This document shows, piece by piece, positions 4,046-7,931 of a stretch of DNA of 7,931 nt. Source of the DNA: an uncultured Clostridia bacterium (GTDB lineage Bacteria > Bacillota > Clostridia > Peptostreptococcales > Anaerovoracaceae); assembly GCA_934256595.1 (NCBI GenBank), contig CAKQOW010000074.1, positions 1 to 7,931 of the forward strand. Reading direction: 5' to 3'. Each line of letters opens with the position of its first letter. Within the stretch, counting starts at the first letter, position 1. Below the pieces are notes generated by a model, which was given only the letters and a program-made list of their open reading frames with translations, was not told the origin of the DNA and made no database searches. A program made the position numbers and the translations under genes.

Positions 4046-5776
4046 TTACATTTCCCCCTTTCCGCTGTCAAGCTGTGAGCTTGCTATTTCTCTGTATATC
4101 TCACAAGTCTGCATAAGCTCTTTGTGAGTTCCCTTACCCTCAATTCGTCCCTCGTTTAATACAATAATCTGATCAGCATCGGCTATAGTGCTTATTCTCT
4201 GCGCAACTATAAGGAGGGTGCTTTCGCCTGCCGATTTTTTAAGCTCCTTTCGCAGCGCCGCATCGGTTTTGAAATCCAGCGCCGAGAAGCTGTCATCAAA
4301 TATATATATCGGCGCCCTCTTTGCAAGCGCTCTTGCTATGGAAAGTCTCTGTTTCTGACCGCCCGACACATTGGTGCCGCCCTGCGCAACCGGCGCATTA
4401 AAGCCCTCTTCTTTCTCCATTATGAAGTCCTCTGCCTGCGCAATCTCAGCCGCGCTCTTTATATTTTCAAGACTCTTATCCTCTGCGCCATAGGCAATAT
4501 TGCTCTGTATATCTCCCGAAAACAGCATACCCTTTTGAGGCACATAGCCTATCATTTCTCTCAGATCGTGCTGCTTCATATCTCTGATATCAACGCCGTC
4601 TATGGTGATGCTTCCCTCTGTCACATCGAAAAATCTCGGTATCAGGTTTACAAGGGTTGTCTTGCCGCTGCCGGTAGAGCCGATAAATGCTGTTGTCTCA
4701 CCCGGCTTTGCAGTAAAGGATATGTCTGTCAGCACAGCGTCTTCTGCGTCTGCATATCTGAAGCTTACATTTCTGAACTCTACAACGCCGCGTCTTTCTT
4801 TGATTTCCTGTGTGTCTTCTTTATCTGTTATTGATATTTCTTTTTTGAGGATTTCCCCCACTCTGCCCATTGATACCGCAGCTCTTGGCAGGAATATGAA
4901 CATCATAGCGATAAACAGGAATGATATTATTATCTGCATAGCGTACTGTATAAACGCAAGCATACTGCCTATTTCAAGGTTTCCCGCATCAATATAGTGA
5001 GCGCCCGCCCACACGATAAGTATCGAGGTCAGGTTCATTATGAGCATCATTACAGGCATCATTACCGACATTGCTCTGTTTACAAACAGGTTCAGTTTAG
5101 TAAGATCATTGTTGGCATGGTCAAATCTGTCCTCTTCATATTTCTGTGTGTTAAAGGCTCTGATTACCAGTATTCCTCTTAATCTCTCATTCATTACAAG
5201 GTTCAGCTTGTCGACCTTTTCCTGTACAACCTTGAATTTGGGAAGTGTAATTGTAAACATAAATGCCATAAGAATTACTATTGCGCCAAAGGCTATACCT
5301 ATAGTCCACGCAAGCGACACACTGGTTCTAAGAGCCTTGATTATTGCGCCTATCCCCATTACCGGCGCAAACATACCAAGCCTCAGGGTCATTACCGCAG
5401 CCATCTGTATCTGCTGTATATCGTTGGTGGATCTTGTAATAAGCGAGGCTGTGGAGAAGTCCTCCATTTCCTCATTTGCAAAGTGCATTACCTTTCGAAA
5501 TACGGCCTTTCTTATGTCTCTTGCAGACCTTGCCGCCGTCTTGGAAGCAAAAATACTTACTCCTGTTGCACACAAAACTATGGCTGCTGAAATGCCTGTC
5601 ATCAGCAGGCCTATCCTGTAAATCTGTTTCATATCGCCGGCTATAATGCCGTCATCAATAATATCAGCCATATATCCCGGAAGCGCCAGCTCAAGCATTG
5701 CTTCGGCAAAAAGCAGCACAACAGCCACAAGTATATACGGGATATACGGTTTGAAATATTTCATCGTTTCTTTCAA
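4046..5776 (-). CDS. Heterodimeric ABC exporter subunit, degenerate ATPase domain
   Basis: A 576-residue half-transporter with an exporter membrane domain at about 10-305 and an ATPase domain at about 330-570. Walker A is GSTGSGKTT (366-374), Q-loop Q414 and signature VSGGQKQ (470-476). Walker B reads YIFDD, so the catalytic Glu is replaced by Asp (D495), and the switch His is replaced by Gln (Q526, in VAQRISTI). This is the degenerate-site subunit expected opposite a partner with an altered signature, and the downstream gene has exactly that. I take TTG at 5776 as the start: AGGAG sits 8 nt upstream of it, while the next ATG (5764) would be 20 nt away. Only 2 nt separate it from the marR stop. 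The pair should form a membrane heterodimer with one fully active ATP site. The substrate cannot be deduced. Confidence 0.92.
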   Translation of the reverse strand: MKETMKYFKPYIPYILVAVVLLFAEAMLELALPGYMADIIDDGIIAGDMKQIYRIGLLMTGISAAIVLCATGVSIFASKTAARSARDIRKAVFRKVMHFANEEMEDFSTASLITRSTNDIQQIQMAAVMTLRLGMFAPVMGIGAIIKALRTSVSLAWTIGIAFGAIVILMAFMFTITLPKFKVVQEKVDKLNLVMNERLRGILVIRAFNTQKYEEDRFDHANNDLTKLNLFVNRAMSVMMPVMMLIMNLTSILIVWAGAHYIDAGNLEIGSMLAFIQYAMQIIISFLFIAMMFIFLPRAAVSMGRVGEILKKEISITDKEDTQEIKERRGVVEFRNVSFRYADAEDAVLTDISFTAKPGETTAFIGSTGSGKTTLVNLIPRFFDVTEGSITIDGVDIRDMKQHDLREMIGYVPQKGMLFSGDIQSNIAYGAEDKSLENIKSAAEIAQAEDFIMEKEEGFNAPVAQGGTNVSGGQKQRLSIARALAKRAPIYIFDDSFSALDFKTDAALRKELKKSAGESTLLIVAQRISTIADADQIIVLNEGRIEGKGTHKELMQTCEIYREIASSQLDSGKGEM

Positions 5777-5778
5777 AG

Positions 5779-6285
5779 CTATCTCTCCTCTCTCAATTTC
5801 CTTCTGATATCCTTACTTATTTTCTCCTCAATCATCGCCTCATGCGCTCTGAGTTCAGTGTCACCTGAAACTGCGTTTATGAGGTTTTCTGCCATTTTCT
5901 GAAGAAGCATGCGGCATATCTGTATTTCCCCCTCGGACATGCCCTCAGTCAGAACCTTATCCAGCTTTTCTCTTGCTTCTTCATTCTTCATGTTTATCTT
6001 TTTCATTTTTTCTGTAGGGTAAAGCTGATACCCTCTCTTGTCATCAGGGTTCTGCCTGCGCTCTACCACGCCGGCATCTACCATTGCCTTTACGGTTCTT
6101 GCAACCGCGCCCTTGTCTATTCTTAAATTTTTTGCAATCTGCTCCTGCGATATTCCCGGATATGCGCATATCTCCATAAAATACGGGACAGCCCTGCCGG
6201 GTATGTTATATTCCATAAGCATTTTTGACATATATACTCTGCTGTATCTGTGAATTATGGAAAATTCTTTACCGAAATCATTCAT
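5779..6285 (-). CDS. MarR-family transcriptional regulator
   Basis: A 168-residue winged-helix regulator. The HTH spans about residues 34-72 (FMEICAYPGISQEQIAKNLR, then the recognition helix DKGAVARTVKAMVDAG), followed by a wing with the typical DDKRGYQLYPT (81-91). Terminal helices (1-25 and about 100-168) would form the dimer interface; the charged C-terminus (EEKISKDIRRKLREER) is somewhat long. The start at 6285 is chosen because GGAGG lies 5 nt upstream; the open frame continues upstream but through the promoter and operator. It heads the operon with the ABC exporter pair, the usual MarR-exporter arrangement, so it probably represses its own operon and releases on binding a toxic ligand. 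The ligand is unknown. Confidence 0.88.
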   Translation of the reverse strand: MNDFGKEFSIIHRYSRVYMSKMLMEYNIPGRAVPYFMEICAYPGISQEQIAKNLRIDKGAVARTVKAMVDAGVVERRQNPDDKRGYQLYPTEKMKKINMKNEEAREKLDKVLTEGMSEGEIQICRMLLQKMAENLINAVSGDTELRAHEAMIEEKISKDIRRKLREER

Positions 6286-6301
6286 GGCGACCTCCAAATT
6301 A

Positions 6302-6330
6302 GTTGTTAACGCAACCGTTGTCTTGACAAC
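6302..6330 (-). promoter_or_regulatory. Two 14-bp operator repeats at the marR promoter
   Basis: The perfect palindrome GTTGTCTTGACAAC (6317-6330) is followed by a looser copy, GTTGTTAACGCAAC (6302-6315), sharing GTTG-N6-CAAC. Centres are 15 bp apart. The first covers the predicted transcription start and the second lies in the leader. Position and symmetry fit binding by dimeric MarR to repress its own operon. Which protein binds is inferred. Confidence 0.7.
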
Positions 6331-6331
6331 C

Positions 6332-6359
6332 ATTATACTCGCATCTTATATCAAGTCAA
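6332..6359 (-). promoter_or_regulatory. Promoter of marR-ABC exporter operon
   Basis: The minus strand carries TTGACT (6359-6354), a 16-bp spacer and TATAAT (6337-6332). Transcription would start near 6325, within the perfect palindrome at 6317-6330. The leader to the marR ATG is about 40 nt. Confidence 0.75.
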
Positions 6360-6437
6360 CAGGCTCTGTGCAGATTTCACATAATCTTCATTTTGAGAAA
6401 AACCATATTCCATACGCGTTATATTTTTAAAAACCCA

Positions 6438-6466
6438 TTGCAAAACCGGTACTGCAGTATTACAAT
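6438..6466 (+). promoter_or_regulatory. Promoter of the DUF3990/Xre operon
   Basis: TTGCAA (6438-6443), a 17-bp spacer and TACAAT (6461-6466) predict a start near 6473. The leader is about 36 nt. The spacer contains the palindrome TACTGCAGTA. Confidence 0.65.
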
Positions 6467-6492
6467 ATAACATAATATGATACCGCAGTATC
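6450..6492 (+). promoter_or_regulatory. Paired TACYGCAGTA operator-like boxes
   Basis: Box 1 is TACTGCAGTA (6450-6459), a perfect 10-bp palindrome inside the promoter spacer. Box 2 is TACCGCAGTA (6481-6490), within the wider dyad GATAC-N4-GTATC (6479-6492), just after the predicted start. Centres are 31 bp apart, about three helical turns. They are candidate sites for the Xre-type protein encoded by the second gene, consistent with toxin-antitoxin autoregulation. Confidence 0.55.
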
Positions 6493-6508
6493 ACTACAGA
6501 GGTGTTTT

Positions 6509-7210
6509 ATGAAACATGAACTTATTATCTATCACGGCTCACAGCAGATTGTTGAGATGCCTAAATTCAGTTTTGGGAAGAAATACAACGACTACGGACA
6601 GGGCTTTTACTGCACAGAGAGCCTTGAACTTGCAAAGGAATGGGCCTGCCCTGTAAAAAACGACGGCTATGCCTGCAAATACAGGCTTGATCCCACCGGT
6701 TTGAATGTAGTCAACCTTACCTCAGGCAGCTTTAATATTCTCAGCTGGCTTGCCGTACTTCTTGCCAACAGAAAATTTGACATCACCTCTCCGGTCGGCA
6801 AAAGTGCAAGAGAATTTATTCTTGACCGCTTTTGGCCTGATATTAAAAATGTTGACGTTATGATCGGTTATCGCGCTGATGACTCATATTTTTCTTTTGC
6901 CGAGGATTTTGTAAACAATATGATTTCGCTTCGTGATTTGAACCTTGCTATGCGGCTTGTCAATCCGGGAGAACAGGTGGTACTTCTGTCCAAAAAGGCC
7001 TTTGTACAAATTGAATTTATGGAATATACAGTGGCGGATTACCGCGAATATTATTACAAAAGAGCTGCCCGTGACAAAAAGGCAAGAGCTTCATATGCAG
7101 ACCGCAAGAAAAACCTGCATCAGCTAAGAGATGACATTTTTGTTATGGATATTATAAGGGAGGATATGAAATATGATGACCCACGCTTACAGTCAGCTAT
7201 ATCTGAATAA
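6509..7210 (+). CDS. DUF3990 family protein, ADP-ribosyltransferase-like putative toxin
   Basis: A 233-residue cytoplasmic protein of the DUF3990 type. Near the N-terminus LIIYHGS (5-11) and YGQGFYCTE (29-37) match the first two elements of H-Y-x class ADP-ribosyltransferase folds (H9, Y34). The block IGYRADDSYFSFAEDF (119-134) is, from memory, typical of DUF3990 proteins. GEQVVLLSKKAF (154-165) may hold the third active-site position, with Q156 rather than Glu. The C-terminus (180-233) is very basic, then acidic. The ATG has AGAGGTG 4 nt upstream. The next gene starts inside its last 38 nt. There is no signal peptide. Pairing with an Xre-domain partner suggests the toxin of a toxin-antitoxin pair that modifies an unknown target; neither activity nor target can be shown from sequence. 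Confidence 0.78.
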   Translation: MKHELIIYHGSQQIVEMPKFSFGKKYNDYGQGFYCTESLELAKEWACPVKNDGYACKYRLDPTGLNVVNLTSGSFNILSWLAVLLANRKFDITSPVGKSAREFILDRFWPDIKNVDVMIGYRADDSYFSFAEDFVNNMISLRDLNLAMRLVNPGEQVVLLSKKAFVQIEFMEYTVADYREYYYKRAARDKKARASYADRKKNLHQLRDDIFVMDIIREDMKYDDPRLQSAISE

Positions 7211-7805
7211 AACTTCCCGCGCCATCGGCAATATGCTTCACGCTGCCGTAGTGGAATTTGGCATAAGCGGCGCTGACTTTTTAGAGCAGTTTATCCAGAC
7301 CGGCATTGCAGAGCATTTTGAAAACGGCAGTCCGGCATACATCGCAGGCAGAAGCGGTCTGGAGCTTTTTCTTGAGGTCAGAACCAAAAGCACCGGCAAA
7401 GCCTGTGACTGCAACCTCATAGAAAGCTACGACCGAAGTCCTGAATACTGGATAGGCTGGGTACTGACCCATTATCAGTGGTATTCGGGCCGCACTTTCA
7501 AATGTCTGCTGGACACTATACCCTATGATGAGCTTCTCGGTCTTTACAGTATACTTCATGAAGCGGATATTAACAAAAGCTATGAAGTCTTTGACGCTCA
7601 TTTTGCAAGGCTTGAAAGCCCGCTCAAAACAGCAAGAAAACGCTGCGGTCTGACACAAAAAGAGCTTTCGATAAAATCAGGCGTATCACTTAACACCATT
7701 CGGGCCTATGAACACAAAAGCAAGGATCTGAACAAGGCTCAGTTTAATATCATTATGAGGCTCAGCAAAACATTAAAATGTGATACCTCTGAGCTTACCG
7801 AATAA
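7173..7805 (+). CDS. Xre-type HTH protein, putative antitoxin of DUF3990 partner
   Basis: A 210-residue protein. Residues 1-70 (FLEQFIQTGIAEHFENGSP, then YIAGRSGLELFLEV) and 88-145 (SPEYWIGWVLTHYQWYSG, then HEADINKS) form helical regions I recall next to DUF3990 genes in gut Firmicutes, but I cannot name the domains. Residues 150-208 are a lambda-repressor/Xre HTH: LKTARKRCGLTQKELSIKSG, VSLNTIRAYE, and a last helix ending KCDTSELTE. The start at 7173 is supported by AGGGAGG (7157-7163), 9 nt upstream and inside the preceding gene; the 38-nt overlap implies coupled translation. Order is toxin first, antitoxin second, as in HigBA-type loci. It probably neutralises the upstream protein and represses the shared promoter through the TACYGCAGTA boxes. 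A plain regulator role is the alternative. Confidence 0.75.
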   Translation: MMTHAYSQLYLNKTSRAIGNMLHAAVVEFGISGADFLEQFIQTGIAEHFENGSPAYIAGRSGLELFLEVRTKSTGKACDCNLIESYDRSPEYWIGWVLTHYQWYSGRTFKCLLDTIPYDELLGLYSILHEADINKSYEVFDAHFARLESPLKTARKRCGLTQKELSIKSGVSLNTIRAYEHKSKDLNKAQFNIIMRLSKTLKCDTSELTE

Positions 7806-7824
7806 ATCATTACACTTTATTAAA

Positions 7825-7849
7825 GGTCTGCACCGTATTGATGCAGACC
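7825..7849. terminator. Terminator between convergent genes
   Basis: An 8-bp stem, GGTCTGCA (7825-7832) with TGCAGACC (7842-7849), has a 9-nt loop, is preceded by AAA and followed by CTTTGTCTCTTTA. It lies between the HTH gene stop (7805) and the end of the minus-strand gene (7860), and can serve both directions; the minus-strand U-run is short. Confidence 0.7.
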
Positions 7850-7859
7850 CTTTGTCTCT

Positions 7860-7931
7860 TTATTTAATCTGTGTTCCCTCCGGAACTATGTCATCTACGA
7901 ATATAACCTGACAGCCGCAGGCATTGTTGGT
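7860..7931 (-). CDS. C-terminus of an unidentified protein (partial)
   Basis: The minus strand is open from the window edge and encodes 23 residues before a TAA (7862-7860): NNACGCQVIFVDDIVPEGTQ followed by IK. The composition (CGC, FVDD, VPEG) looks like a real folded domain end, and the frame ends just before a terminator hairpin as a true gene would. The remainder lies outside the window, and I do not recognise the family. Confidence 0.5.
   Translation of the reverse strand, partial: TNNACGCQVIFVDDIVPEGTQIK

Overview
The window looks like chromosomal DNA of an anaerobic, gut-type Clostridia member (Bacillota). The clues are AT-rich spacers with sigma-A-type promoters (TTGACA/TATAAT), strong GGAGG ribosome binding sites, a MarR plus heterodimeric ABC exporter operon, and a Firmicutes-style secreted protein with a 'YKVDYYQVY' Fn3-like tail. 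No species-level call is possible from sequence alone.

Layout, left to right. Bases 1-72 look like the right end of an IS3-type insertion sequence. A minus-strand gene for a secreted Fn3-like protein follows (98-1228). Bases 1382-2198 hold two tandem copies, about 434 bp apart, of a compact unit that conventional ORF calling would probably miss. Each unit has a plus-strand promoter, a structured 5' leader, a strong RBS, a 34-residue single-helix hydrophobic peptide and a shared stem-loop terminator. From the other side, a strong minus-strand promoter drives a short antisense RNA that converges on the same terminator. I read them as two type I toxin-antitoxin-like loci. The promoter spacer of each contains a palindrome resembling a Gram-positive LexA box.

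Bases 2213-6285 are a minus-strand operon in transcription order marR, ABC half-transporter with a degenerate ATPase site, ABC half-transporter with a canonical ATPase site. The genes are separated by 2 and 0 nt. The marR promoter carries two 14-bp inverted repeats that fit an autoregulatory operator. No terminator lies between the last ABC gene and the antisense promoter of the second small-toxin unit, so operon transcripts should run through that antisense RNA.

Bases 6438-7849 form a plus-strand two-gene operon divergent from marR. It encodes a DUF3990-type, ADP-ribosyltransferase-like protein and an overlapping gene for a protein with a C-terminal Xre-type HTH. Two near-palindromic TACYGCAGTA boxes sit in and just after the promoter, and a terminator follows. 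This looks like a second, protein-based toxin-antitoxin module. The right edge cuts the C-terminus of an unidentified minus-strand gene (7860-7931).

The theme is accessory and stress-related DNA: an IS remnant, a drug exporter under a MarR repressor, and up to three toxin-antitoxin-like modules within about 6.5 kb. The two small-peptide units are the least conventional content.
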